The notes beneath the pieces are model-generated. The model did no database searches. It had not been told where the DNA came from and saw only the letters and a list, made by a program, of their open reading frames with translations. Source: Paracyclopina nana (taxonomy: Eukaryota > Arthropoda > Copepoda > Cyclopoida > Cyclopettidae). From it: 64,000 nt of DNA. Shown piece after piece: positions 1 to 12,495 of this stretch. The position numbers and the translations under genes are program-made. The stretch lies in contig JAGUCH010000002.1 in the NCBI GenBank assembly GCA_019096065.1, positions 14,706,501-14,770,500 on the forward strand, in the 5' to 3' direction. The stretch's first letter is position 1. Each line of letters starts with the position of its first letter.

Positions 1-3000
1 TATTCACGACGAATACTCAAGCCAAAGTCATCATCTATAAAGTCCCCAGCCTCATTTTCCTCTGCTGTCGCAACGTCCACCAACTTTTCTTCCTCGTTGC
101 TCGACGATGCAACTTCTTTGCCTGCAACATTCTCTTCCTCCTCATTCCCAGTTGGGCCATCTAAAAATAGTAGAGCTGCTCAAAATCACATTGCATGAAT
201 CAAAAAGAATTTGTAATTACCCTCATCTGAGCTTTCAGAGGTCAAATCGAAGGTGGACACCATCATGTCCTGAACTGGCCTTGGCCTTGGAGGCTGCTTT
301 GACTCTTCAGCCTGTAACATGGATTGTGGCTCTTTTGGCCTCCTTAATTTGACCTTGCTGAAAGCATCGTCAATCATGGACTCCAAAAGATAGCCACAGA
401 TGGAATCAATCGTTTTCTCTGATGGAGGCGGCTTCTTGGATGCATCAATTTTTTGCTGTTCGCCCAAGCTGCTCATGCAACTTGAGGACGTGAAGTCGTC
501 CGAGTATCCAGCGTTGGCTGCTTCCACGCCAATGACAAGTGGAGATTCAGGCTTGACCTCAGGCCAAACTGGAGGAGCTTCCTCCTCGACCCCACCAGAG
601 GGAGTGGCAGGCTTTTGAGGGCTCACAATGATTGTATCCGTTGAATCCTCGACTGAAATGCTATTACTGGCTGCAGCCTCTGACAAGCTGCAGGTGGACA
701 AGGTCGGCGAAGAATGCTCAATATTCATGGTTTGCTGCCTTGGAACTTTGATCTGCGGCGGAACAATGTTGGCTTGGGACGTTGTCGGTTGTGGAGATAT
801 AGCCTCGACCATTTCAGCTTTGGTCTGGATGATGAGATTGTCATACACCTCGATCTGCTTTTTGAGCGTGTCCTCTTGAACCTTGAGCCGTTCCCTGCGA
901 GCCAGTTTTTGCTCCCTTTTCAACTTGGCCGCGGTCTTGATCCTCCGACTCAATTCCTCTTTCAGCACGTGAACCCGAATCTCCAAGTCACTCTGATCGC
1001 CTCCTATGGAAGACACGGACAGGATGCTGTTCGAGTCATCGGATTCAGCGCTGGAATGCCGTTTCCTCAATTGCTTCCTCATCTCCATCTTTTTGGGTGA
1101 CAAAGGCGCCTTCAAGGATGCAGCGCCCATCTTCTTCTTGAATATGTCCATTTTGGTCTTTTTAAAGGCGGCCGTCGATCCAGACATTTTTTCGCTGCCC
1201 ACATCTTCATCATTATGCCGAAGAGTCCTTTCGTCATCCAGGACTTGGGACGAGGACGCAATTGAGGAGGACACAGAAGCGATTGTTTTATCATAATCAT
1301 CATCATTGTCCTCGTCAGTGGTGAAGGTCACGGCCTTGGCCTTCAACGAGGCCAACTTCCTATGCTGGTGCTGCAATAGCTTCCGCTCTTTTTCAGCTAC
1401 TTGCAGAGTGTAGCGCAAATTCGCCAATTCCTCCCTATGATCACGGTGGTACTTGCGAACTTTCTTCTCTTTAGCAGCCAGCCTTTTGAGCCGGTGGTTG
1501 TCACCCAATTGGGCAGCTTTCTCCCGCTCCTGTTCAAGCTTCTCCATGGCAGCTCCAACTTTTTCAGACAGGATTTGCTCGCGCTTCGTGATCATGGCAA
1601 ACTGCTGACGATCGCGAACTCTTTGATCCTCCAGATGCTGCATAAAAACATGGCCAGTGCACCACGTGGACGAGGTCGAATCCATGCTCGTTTTCTCCTC
1701 GTCCTCGTTGGAAATTTGATCCAAGCTCGGCCCACTTTCGGAAAGCTCGGCTGCAATCTCCTCCGTGATGTTGCTCATCCTTGAGGAGTTGTCATCGCCG
1801 CCTCCCAATGACAGCTCCCTTATGGCGTTTTGAATGCTTCGCTGAATATCCTTGCTGGATTTGTCTGTGGCCTCGACCACACTCAGGATTTCAGGGATCT
1901 CCGACTCGGCTTGAGACATGAGTGTTTTGATGTCCTCAGGAATGGACGAGGATCCTCCAGATGCAGAACGCTTCGTATTGGCCTCAGTCAACTTTGTGGG
2001 TTTGCTCTTGACATTGGCCAGCATTTGGGCAGTCTCGTAGGTCATCTTGGTGGCTTGCATCTGGTTCTTCATCAGCTCGGCCATCCTCGAGTTGAACAAT
2101 TCATGAAGCTCATTCCTCATTCTGGCCTCGAATTGCGACCTCGTTTCTTTACTGCTACTTCTCGAGGCCTCGGTTTTTCCATTGCTTTTCTTGCTGCTCG
2201 AGCCTCGAGCAGCCAAAGTCTACAAAGCAAACAAATCCAAGTCAACATAGCCAATGAGTCAATTAATTTGAGCGTATTTAGCATAGCCTGCCTATATACG
2301 TTTTTTCAAAAGGGAATTCAAGGTCTCCTAATAGAGCGTTCAAAAATGCTTTCTTTTAGAAGTAGATGAAATGTTACTCCATATGGAAAAAGTGGGATCT
2401 CATAACTCGCCATATTCATTACTTTTTTAAAATAATTATTCACTGAATTTTCTGAAGAGGCGAACTTTTTTTGTTCCAAATGCCCCAGAGTGCACCAAAC
2501 AAATCGTACTTTTCAGTAACCTTGTCACTTTTTGTTAGAAATGCCCCATGGTGGCACATAAAATGCCTTAGCTTATTTATCAGTCAATTATCACTTACTG
2601 TGCTTATTGTTGTAATTGATACGGTTAACTTTTTTGTATTCAAATACCCCACAGTGCATGCAGCAAAAACATTTATTTCTCAAATTAATGTTGGTTTCTA
2701 GTTGACTTATGTCCATGGGTGGTAAGTTCGAATGTACTGTTCATATCCGTGCCATTATATTCCGTTCCGTAAAAATCCGTTCCTTGATAATCAATTCCGC
2801 AGATCTCCGATAATCCCCAAATACTTGTAGGGGTATATCTGTTGAAATCCGTGTCCGCAAAAATCCGTGCCGTTATATTCCGCTCCGTAGAAAGCCTCAC
2901 CGTGAAAATACGTTCAGTCAAAATCATCTCAGTTAAAAACCATTCAATATATTTTTGAAGAGCAGGGATAAAATCATTAGTGTTTTATGGCAATGAATCA

Positions 3001-6000
3001 ATGCAAGGCCTTTGTGCCTGAAGTGGTCGAATTGACTGGTAATGGGGACTGAAAGACCCATGACTCATTGTAATAGAGATCCAAATAAAAACATTTTGTA
3101 ACTTTGTGAAAAAATATGGGAAGTATTGGAGTGAAAAGGGCCATAATAATTCTGTTTTCCTTAGTAATATCAAAGTTAACAGCAAAATAGAAGAAGTTTT
3201 TGTAAATAGTCATAGTAATTCAAACTAGAAAAAGATTTAGCAAAAATATCAAAATTAAAAAAATGATTGCACCAAAATCATAAGTGAGTGGATAGATTTG
3301 GGGAGATTTGCGGAGCTGATTATCACGGAACGGATTTTTACGGAACGGAATATTACAGCACGGATTTTCACAGAACGGAAAATAACGGCATGGATTTTTG
3401 CGGACACGGATTTGAACAGTACATTCCTTGTAGGTAGTCTTTTTCTTTGGATGGTTTGGTAAGTTCAATTGAAGTTGCTACAGTGATTGCGCATCAGCTA
3501 TCAAAAGATGCAGTGCTGTTTTCTACCTTTGGTGTGCGTTGGGCTTACTATCCACTCACTAATGATAGTTATGAAACTAACAACAATTGCCATGACTATT
3601 TACAAAACTTCTTCTATTTTTTGTTAACTTTGATATTTCCAAGGAAAACAGAATGATTACGGCTTTTTTAAGAATTGTTCGTCTGAAAAAAAATTGTACT
3701 GTTTTTTCAACGAAAAAGTCATCACATTCCTTTTCACTCCAATACTTCATGACAAAATGTTTATATTAGAATCTCTATATTACAATGAGTCTAGGTTTTT
3801 CAGACCCAATTACCAGTCAATTCGATCACCTCAGGCTGAAAGGCCTTGCATTGATTCATTGCCATAAAACACTAATGTTTTTATCACTGCTCTTCAAAGT
3901 AGCCATCCCGAAATTCTGGTAAAAAACGAAAAAAAAATCAAGATATGTCATATAAGGATGAAACAAATATTATTTCTACTAGAAGATGACATTGATCAAA
4001 GTATATTGAATGGTTTTTAACTGAGATTATTTTGACTGAACGGATTTTCCCGGTGAGGATTTTTACGGAAAGGAATATAACGGCACGGATTTTTTAGGAC
4101 ACGGATTTTAACAGCTATACCGTAAGTTCTACCCCAATGTACACTGAATAGCGAATTTATTAGCCTACAAAACTTAGCTGTTAGTGTCTGCACACAGGGT
4201 AACTTTTTAATGTATATATTTGTCCACTGTGCACTGATGAAGCCTATTTATTTTAGCCAAACTAAAGTTAACTTCTTTAGCCCATTGTGAATCGTAATTT
4301 TTTGCCTTCTTTTTCAAGGGTTTTGCCTAGTGACTTGGATTTTCACATCTATTCTAATTTCCTACCTCCATTCAAATTTCTCGAGGTGGCTTTCTTACAT
4401 ACCTGAGCGAATGCAGCCATGGTAGCAGCATCATTTTTCGCACCCACAACCTCACGAATATGGCTGATCTGGTTGATTTGCCTCTCAGCCTCCTGGATCG
4501 ACTCCAATTGGTTAAGCTCTGCTTGGAACCGGAGGTGCAACGCAGTCGGAACCACCTAAGCATATAAAGAAAAAACATATCGGATATAGGTAATTGCAAG
4601 TCTGGATTTTCCTCACGTTTTTTTCTCCATGATCGTTTCGCGTTGCAGACGTCTCGTCGCGAACTGGAACTTCTTCCTCCATCATCAACTGGTGATCGTT
4701 TGGCGGTGGAAAACTTTCTGATTTTGTCACAACTTCCGTGGACGTTTTTTTGCCCACCAAGGATGACTTACTGGAAATGCTCTCAGAGGAAATTGGCCCT
4801 TCTGATAAGGCCAACAAAGGTGAGGGTGATGGTGTTGCCAACTGGTTTTTCAAAGCTGCTGCTTCTTCTTCTGCCTCAAATTTTCTCCTCGCACTTGACA
4901 TGAAATTGAAAGCATCCACCTGATTGCGCATAGCTGAGGCTGCAGGAGTGGAGGAGGTTTTGGGGTAGAAATAGCAGGGCATCACAATGTCAGGTGGCTT
5001 TTGCAAGACGCCTCTTTCAGACCCTTGGTCAACAACATCATTGTCTGGAGCTGCAATCAGTTCCGGATCACAGCTTTTGATGGCTTCGGCAATGTTGTTT
5101 TCCCGCAGTCGCAATCGTTCTATTTGTTCTCGCATGCTTTCCCTTTTGCTGCTCCCTACGGAGTTTGCTTCCGTGATCGACTTGTGAACAAGCGAGGAGT
5201 TGTCAACCTTATGATTGCTTTTGGATTTAGAGGCCTCCAATTCGTGCCTTGTTGCTAAGGAGCTTTTGGAAAATTCCGTCTTGTTGTTGGAGTTAAGGCT
5301 GATTTCATTGTTTTGCGGGGATCTTGAAGAGCTGGTGACATCTTTTTTGTGCTTCATACGCATTTCATCAGTGAGCTGAATTAGGAGCTTCTTCAGCTTT
5401 TCTTCCTCTTCTTGTTTTCTTAATCTCAAGATAAGCTCGTTGTCCGTTTCCGAGGCTTTGCTGCCTTTTCCTTGCCCCTGAAATGATCAATTTTGATTAT
5501 GACTTGCTATTCTTAGCACTGGAAATTGGCTCCTAATTGACAGCTTGTAAAATTGAATGAGCTTCCTTTTTTCCATTGTCACTAGATAAGAAGTTTACCT
5601 GAGACTTTCTGAAAGCCTCCAAGGCCAAAAGACGCTCTTGAACTTGGGCCTTCTTCTTCTTTGCTTCCTGGTCCTTTACCTTTCTGTCGGCCATTGCTTT
5701 ATGACGCTTTACTTTCATGAACTTTTTTACTCTATCGTGATCATGCGGCCTTTGTCTGGCATGACACGACATGCCCTCTGCAGTGTCAACGGTAGGACCT
5801 AAAAATACACTAGGTAAAAACACGCGGCATTCAAAATTAAAAATGTGCTCTTTTTGTACCCATATCGTCTTCTGCGCTCAGTGATTTCTTCATATTGTGA
5901 CGCCAGGGTTTATCATTTCCACTTTCGACGACACTGCCTAGGGCTGTGTCATTTCGTACAATAGAGTCATTACTTTTTTCTTTGGAAGGAGACGGTTTCA

Positions 6001-7450
6001 TATTGATCCTCCAAGCTTTCATTTCAAACGTCTTGTCAAGCTCAGGCTCTGTGTGTCAAAATAGAATTATTCGACTTTGTAGAAAAGAGGAATAGGTTTT
6101 TTTTACTTTGAATTTCCTCTAAGCTGGTATTTTTCTCTTTGGATGGTGACCTCTTCATGTTCGTTCTCCAAGCTTTTGTGTCTGGATTCTCTGCGAAAGA
6201 AGAGAAAATTGAGCCAAAACAAGAAAAAAAGTTTCGACATGCATACTTTGAGGCGTAGTGCAGGTATCATTGAGCTTTTCTACGCCCTTGTTCGCATTTG
6301 ATTCCGATGCTAATTGATTGGATTCCAACTTGAGCGTATTTTGAGCCTGCAATTCGTCCGATTTTTCTACGTCGTTCACTTTAGCAGCAGGCTTTAATTG
6401 CTCCGAATCTGGAAAATATAGGTGACCCACATTTAACTAGGAGCTATTATGATTATTTCTGCAATTGTACTTTGAGTGGCTGAAATTCCAAACTTGAAGC
6501 TAGTGACATGCGTAACAATGCGATTTTTATGCGCCTTCTCACGTTGACTTTTCCTCGCTGAATTGGAATTCTCTTGTAGCACATTGACATCAGGCTTTCC
6601 AGAGGATGTTTTTTCATCTGGAAAAAATTGGCAGACTTTATCATTTACAGCTAAAAATCATGTCAAGCCAAATGGGTGTACCTTGGTCCACATTTTTTGG
6701 CAAGATTCTTCCGTCCTCATCTATTGAGGTGTCCAAGTTAGCCAGCGAAAAATTCGACACTTTTCTGGGTCGTTTGGCCTTTGCAGCATCTTCTTTGGGA
6801 GTTGACTCATCTTTGCTCCAGGTGGGCTCCTCAGAGCTAATTTGCCCAGCTGCCAAAGTAAAGCACTTTTTACTGGTGATCCCAATACTCAAAATATCAT
6901 AATAAGACTTCAAAGCCAATTAGGAGCTTTGATGTGCACCAACCACCCACGTGCGAATTTCGTAGGCAAAAACGAGTGCAAGTTTTTGCTCCTCGTGCCA
7001 AAGGATACGCTATAAAATAATGAACTGCAAACCTGATTTTTGTCGATATTGCATTCGTATGCTGGCCACTTCTCGAAGCAATCGCCTCGTCTCTGGAAAT
7101 GTGACCTCTTAGGTGCCAATCATATAATTACTACACCATTGCAACGTACCATGTGACACGCTAGGATACAAATCCTCGCTTTTTTCCGCCCAAGTTGATG
7201 ATGGATTAAAAACGTTCGCAGTTCTTTGAGGCTCCGAACTATTATTTGCCCGATGGGGACGTTTTCTTTGAAGCTCGGGCAAATCAAGGCCATAGTAATG
7301 GAAATTGTCATTTTTCCTCTGTGTTTCCGGAGATCCTGGATGGTGAGGTGGAAGTGGATCGTTGAGAGCTTTCATTTGCACATCAGCCACGCGAAAATGC
7401 GAGGCCACGTGAGGCCGCTTATCGCGAAGCCTTGCATTTGTTCTCGTCAT
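1..7450 (-). CDS. CEP350: CEP350-like centrosomal coiled-coil protein, 5' part (continues beyond left edge)
   Basis: Reconstructed as 12 exons on the minus strand: 7450-7150, 7107-7033, 6849-6682, 6617-6471, 6408-6247, 6190-6107, 6048-5860, 5798-5599, 5477-4617, 4555-4403, 2219-221 and 160-1. All junctions are GT-AG and all phases agree, giving about 1,499 residues in the window. CEP350 is a large centrosome/centriolar-satellite protein that anchors microtubules. The family is recognised from three blocks: the basic KKKKAQVQERLLALEAFRK helix (exon 8), the ALHLRFQAELNQLESIQEAER helix (exon 10), and the ERLKVQEDTLKKQIEVYDNLI coiled coil (exon 11). The C-terminal CAP-Gly domain expected in this family lies off the window. 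Start ATG at 7450 follows a possible acceptor (tttgcag), so a 5'UTR intron may exist. Exons 6 and 7 carry three short AWRxNMK repeats. The intron at 4402-2220 is exceptionally long and repeat-filled. CEP350 assignment is fairly secure; exact exon ends are inferred. Confidence 0.75.
2727..4130. repeat. foldback (long inverted repeat) element inside CEP350-like intron
   Basis: The 2.2-kb intron holds two nested inverted-repeat systems rich in CGGA/TCCG motifs. The outer arms are about 2830-3215 and 3590-4126. They match as reverse complements over several hundred bases, for example the stretch around AATGAATCAATGCAAGGCCT at 2993 and its complement near 3850. The right arm carries an extra segment of about 100 bp (about 3905-4010). 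The inner pair is about 2727-2825 and 3290-3425, again reverse complements. No coding capacity was recognised. The design (long arms made of short repeated motifs) resembles Foldback-type non-autonomous DNA transposons; that class is inference. Confidence 0.6.
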
Positions 7451-8186
7451 GCTGCAAAAGAAAAATACTCGATAATGTGCTTCTTTGCGCAATTTGGCAC
7501 ATGCCTTACGATAAACACATTACATGACGGGGCAGTTTACTTTATGAGTAATTGCACAATTCCTCAAGGTGAATCGGTGGTACGTTAAAACAATATTGGC
7601 GCCACCAAGGGATCAAGCAAAGTTCAAAAGGGTAAGTGGTTAAGAAAAGCATTTTGTAAAGCCCTCAGACTGGTTTCAGCGAAAAACATGGAATGGATAT
7701 GTCAATAATACAAGCTGCTACTTTTTACCGCTTGCTCCAACCAAATACACTTCTTTGGTGTAAAAGATCAAAGGATTTCATATGCCACAAATGGATATAG
7801 ACTTGAGTGGGCGTGGACCTTTTTTCATGCTCTTGATATAGTAGATGCAAACTCAGTGCTCTTCTTGGATCACCGATGTTGTCATTTTATGTCAAAGAAA
7901 GATTGAGCGCTAGCTTCAAAAAGTGGAGCATGAAACCCACGTGGGCGTTTGACGGTCGAGCATTTCGCGATTTTTTTATTCTTATTTTCTTGTCTTTTAT
8001 ATCTATTACATAAGCATATGATTGCAACTCATAATAAAGGTACGTATGTAGTGTTAAGCCCAACAGCAAAAACTCAGAGGATTTCAGCCAAAATGGGTGG
8101 TGGTGGTGGTCTTGAGCACGCGTGTTTTTCTTATCTATTTGACTAAAGGGTGTTAAGCACAGTAACTGAAAAGTGAATTTCACTCA

Positions 8187-8975
8187 TTATCGAGACGGAA
8201 TCTTGGGAATCCGAGTGGTTGCATTGAGCTTGAAATAGTTGGCCTTTCGTGCTGCGGACGCGGCGGTGCTCGAGGACTTTTTCTTCTTCTCCTCACCCTG
8301 CTGCTTCTCCATGACCTTTTTATAGACGCTCAGCTTGTTTCGCCAGCCTCCGAGCGGGATTCGCGAGGGGGCCGGCGAGGTCGCCCTCGACCTCGAAGAG
8401 TCTCCATTCAAAGCTCGATTGATGTCCTTCTCCTCCTCCACCCGCCAACTTCCCACGGGGATTTTGCTCGGGGTCACCGGCCTCAGGTTGTTTTCGGCCG
8501 CCATGCTCCTCAGCTCCTCGGTGAACTGCCACTGGTTTTTCTCCTCTCGGAGTTGGGCCAACTCGGCCACAGCCTCTTGCAGTTGCCTTTGGGTGTCACT
8601 CAGCTCCTCGCGGAGCCACTCGTTTTCGTCTTGCACTCGCCCCATTTCCAGCCTCAGCGTGCTCCGGTCGGCCTCCAGCCTCTCAAAGTGGTCGTGCAAG
8701 CTGAGAAGCACCGAGGACTCGGCGAGGCCGACCTCCAACTGCTCTAGCGACTGAGTGACATTCGCGATCCTGTCTTCCAGAAGGCTGCTGCAGTTGTCAT
8801 CTTTGGTGCTGGATGTGTTCTTGTTGTTCTCGTACTCGTCCCTGATGTTGGCCAGGATGGAGTAATGATCGTCTCTGAGCGATTTGAGCCCGTTTCGCAC
8901 CACTTTCGTGTGGCTCACGATTTCCTCCTGGCCCATATCTCCCCTCAGAGGCGAGATGCGTTTCGACTCGTCCAT
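8187..8975 (-). CDS. kinesin-light-chain-like coiled-coil protein without TPRs, with SxIP motifs
   Basis: Intronless ORF of 262 aa with a true ATG (8975) and TAA stop. Residues 16-45 and 63-157 match the N-terminal heptad region of kinesin light chains, the part that binds kinesin heavy chain: EEIVSHTKVVRNGLKSL, then SLEQLEVGLAESSVLLSL, and the hallmark ENEWLREELSDTQRQLQ. The TPR cargo-binding domain that follows in KLCs is absent. Instead there is a basic Ser/Arg/Lys tail with two related segments, SKIPVGSWR (170-178) and SRIPLGGWR (204-212), and a final TRIPKIPSR. SKIP, SRIP and TRIP fit the SxIP-type short motif used by proteins that bind EB1 at microtubule plus ends. So it could couple kinesin heavy chain, or a KLC heptad partner, to EB proteins; this is inference. 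Lack of introns among spliced neighbours suggests origin by retroposition or exon loss. Confidence 0.75.
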   Translation of the reverse strand: MDESKRISPLRGDMGQEEIVSHTKVVRNGLKSLRDDHYSILANIRDEYENNKNTSSTKDDNCSSLLEDRIANVTQSLEQLEVGLAESSVLLSLHDHFERLEADRSTLRLEMGRVQDENEWLREELSDTQRQLQEAVAELAQLREEKNQWQFTEELRSMAAENNLRPVTPSKIPVGSWRVEEEKDINRALNGDSSRSRATSPAPSRIPLGGWRNKLSVYKKVMEKQQGEEKKKKSSSTAASAARKANYFKLNATTRIPKIPSR

Positions 8976-11900
8976 CTCACATAAGTGTGTATATCTACGG
9001 ATCGACTGTCCGGAAGCACTGCAATGTCAAGACTAAGTTTGCGATGCACAGCGCTATGCAGTAGACGCGCGCGTAACTTTTTGAGCTATGCTATAAGCGC
9101 ACGGAATTATTACACTCAAAACTTCTGCTGCTGCTGCTACACAGACGACTTCCCGTATTATCGGCAAATCGTTGCTGCTGATGCATTAACTTTGGCCACT
9201 CGTTCTCGCTTTTTTAGGCTTGCTCCAGCTCACAAGATATCCAGAGTAGTTGTTAGTGGCAGGCCGGAAAATCGTGAATTTGGCCCTGGAAGGTCAAATA
9301 ATCCTCGGTCCAAGCCAACAATGAGGAAGTCCCGTTCGTCGTTGTCCGCAGACAACCGCACCGTTTAACGACAACAATACATGCCCAATTTATCTGCTCG
9401 GCCTTCTTCTCAAAGTTGCCATGAGTCATCGACGACGAGAGATCCTTATATGCAGAAGCGGTCCTCCTCAAGCCAACGTTGAAAAATGAATACGAGTGCT
9501 TGCAATCTGATCTGAGTCCATTACACTCCGTAAATTTGACTGTGTGCATAAACCATTTGTCCGCTTGGAACACACACACACAAATGGCTAATGAGCAAAT
9601 ATATGTGTAGCCAAAAATCACTTTTTAAGGCGCGCCGTCCAAGTGAGCACGTGGGTTGAGGTGCGAGTAAAAAAGTCGTGAAATATGCCCAGGAATTTTT
9701 CAGATGGGAGAAGAGGGCTCAGCTGTTTTAGCTTTCGTCGTCAGAGATGCAGCGGACAGACGACTTTGGGGGCCTACCGAGGCCGAAAGCTTTCTCTTCC
9801 TTTCCACACTGGTGTATTTATTGATCGTTGTCGAGTAGGCAGCAGAGGTAGTTAAAAAAGTGCTAGGCAAAGCAGCCACCGGAGGCCAATCCTCTAAAGA
9901 GCAATCTTATCTATGTTTGAGTTGACTTAACTTGATCTAGGGATTTTGACACTCAAACGTATCGATATGGGAGAGCAAACATGGCAATATTGCTAAGAAA
10001 TCAGCAAATAGAATTTATGTGAAGCAATCTCATTAAGGATTGTATTACAATTGTTGTGTGTGCTACATCCCGACAAGCCGAACACAATCAAGGTGGCAAA
10101 TTGCCAAAATCTCTTGATTCCGCAATACGCGCCTAGATTGCACCATCCTCACGACTTGAGTACTGCATACTGCGTAAAGTTTGATCTTGAGCTGCTGCTG
10201 CATGACTCATTCATGAGAGAGAGAATTAGACTTCCTAGAGGTCACACATACCACTATGCTATATCTTGCCCATTAACGCATAGCACGCGGAAATCTGCAC
10301 ACTTTCTTGCTACAATGACAATTGTATACTAAAAAGAAGGAACCTCATTCAAAATAATTTCCGAACGTTAATTTTTTAAGGCTAATTTGTACGCCAAAAA
10401 TTCGCGCATAAAATAAGTGGGAAAAAGTAATCCACAAAATATTTATTTACATCAATGAATGAAATTGAAATACCAGAAAGAGGAAATTAAAAGGGAAAAC
10501 CCTAGTGAAGCTTTAATAGCACGAGCCTGCGAGGTACGTGTTTTTACGAGGGTAAACTGAATTATATCACCAGGAAATCGGTTAACTGTCTATGTCATGT
10601 TATATAAGTAGCATCACAAACAAATCTGGGTGACGACAATGATGCGAATGCAGAATGAGGCCACGATTAATCATGCATTCAATCTGTATTATGGAGGGAG
10701 GAGAAACGTGCATTTATTATGAGGGCAAAAGGGTGAAAGTCAATACGCGATCAGGAGCAATATGCGCAATTTCAACTCTCACCGCGGCGGGAGCAAATAA
10801 TTCGGAAAAATTGCGAGCACACCCAAAATTCTCACGCAGCGAAATTCCCCGCAAAATCGTTCCTGCAGCACAGTAAATTTGCACCTTATAAACTCCACAT
10901 CCCCGGCAAGGTCGTCAAGCCTTGGAAATTATGACCATTTTGCCAGCTGCTATTCCGACTTAAAAATGCTACTCCAATGCCCATTTTGAGACCGCAACAA
11001 CAAATATGTACTAGCATATGATGGAGCAATTTTGCCATTAGCGGAAACTAGCTCCCATCTGATCGAACTTGGGGGTCCACCACACGGCTGATTGATGACC
11101 TTGTCGTCGGCAGCTACCAATGCGTAAAGGATACTATATACTAGTTGATGATATGACGGACAACTCAAGTGCCATGTTTACCTGAAAAAACACTTGAAAT
11201 GCGGCAAAGAGGATTGCTGCAAAATCTTGAGCAAATACGCTAAAATTGAATCCTCAAAGTTTGAATAATAGATTTGGCAAGTTTTAAGCGAGGGCCTGTG
11301 CCAATTTTCTACGGTAATGGGGCGGAAGAAAATTAAGCACGCGGCGATTCAGAGTTTTGGGCGTCCTTGAGTTTGAGGGATCGCCTCGCTTAATGCTATT
11401 AGAATATTTTGCGCGTCAAGGTTGCGTGATTTTGAGGCTTAACTTCCGATAAATGTCTGGGCAAATGTATGAAACAAAATTGCATTTTTACGACCCTGAC
11501 AGCTTTTCAAGTCAATCATTGATGGTTGGTTGGCCATTTTGTTCAGAATTAGCACTATTTAGAAACCTTAACAGAAAATATTTTTCTTTCTATTTTTCTT
11601 TCAATTTAAACTGGGGTCATACTAAGTATTTGGAGCGTAAACTTACCGTCCTCGTAGGCTCGGGCTAGTAAAACTTGTGTTTTTTTAAACAACACGGCTT
11701 TACTAACGTGCCCACGCTGAATTGAATAGACATAATAAGTTCAAGCAAAGTTATCTCTTTATATTAAACAAAGAAACATGCAATTTACCTGCTAGAATTT
11801 TGCAGCAATATTAGCTGCTAAAAAAATCAATGCAAATAATAAGAAGCATCTTTCTGAGGACAAAGCATGTTTCGCCAAAGAAAAGTAATTACCGAAATGT

Positions 11901-12495
11901 TGAGGTTTACCAATGAAGTGCTAAAATGCTTCTACAGCTACTTTGCCATTATATGCGACTCAATACTGCATACTTGAAAAACCGCAAAGAAAAACCCCGA
12001 GATGCGTGCAAAGTTCGCACAGAGGTGTGACATTTTCAATGAATTTTTCCTTATGACTAACGCAATCACCAAAACCCTTAGCAGAAAAAAAATTATATAA
12101 AAGCAAAATCAAGTTTTCCACGAAGCGTAAAAAAATTCCACTTGTTTTGCAGCCAAGCCAGTTTTTTTGTGTGTGTGTCAAAACACAGCTAAAGTTTCAA
12201 TTATAATAAATCGAGCCTTTTTTTTGGGTGCTCAAGAAAAGTAGCCCTCATCAGTCCTTTTTCCTCACCCCAGCATGAAGTGGCAAAAAAGGCAATCTTT
12301 TCCAACATGGCACACAGATTTAGCCAACCATCAATTCCATGCCAAAAACAGCGAGATTTATGCTAATTTGATAAAACTGCAGAGCGTATCTTCATTTTGA
12401 TCAGCAAGTTGTACACAAATCGAGAACTTGTTAGGGCAATGAAAAAACTTCCAAAATTCGTATAGTAGTCGTTGAGCTCTCAAGTCAATGTCATC
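8976..12495. other. intergenic region, no gene recognised
   Basis: About 3.5 kb between the divergent KLC-like gene and the oxidoreductase gene. Only short open frames occur, many starting at non-ATG codons, and none resembles a known family or has splice sites that extend it. A short CTG/CTGCTG-rich run lies near 9125-9180. I see no RNA gene. Confidence 0.5.
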
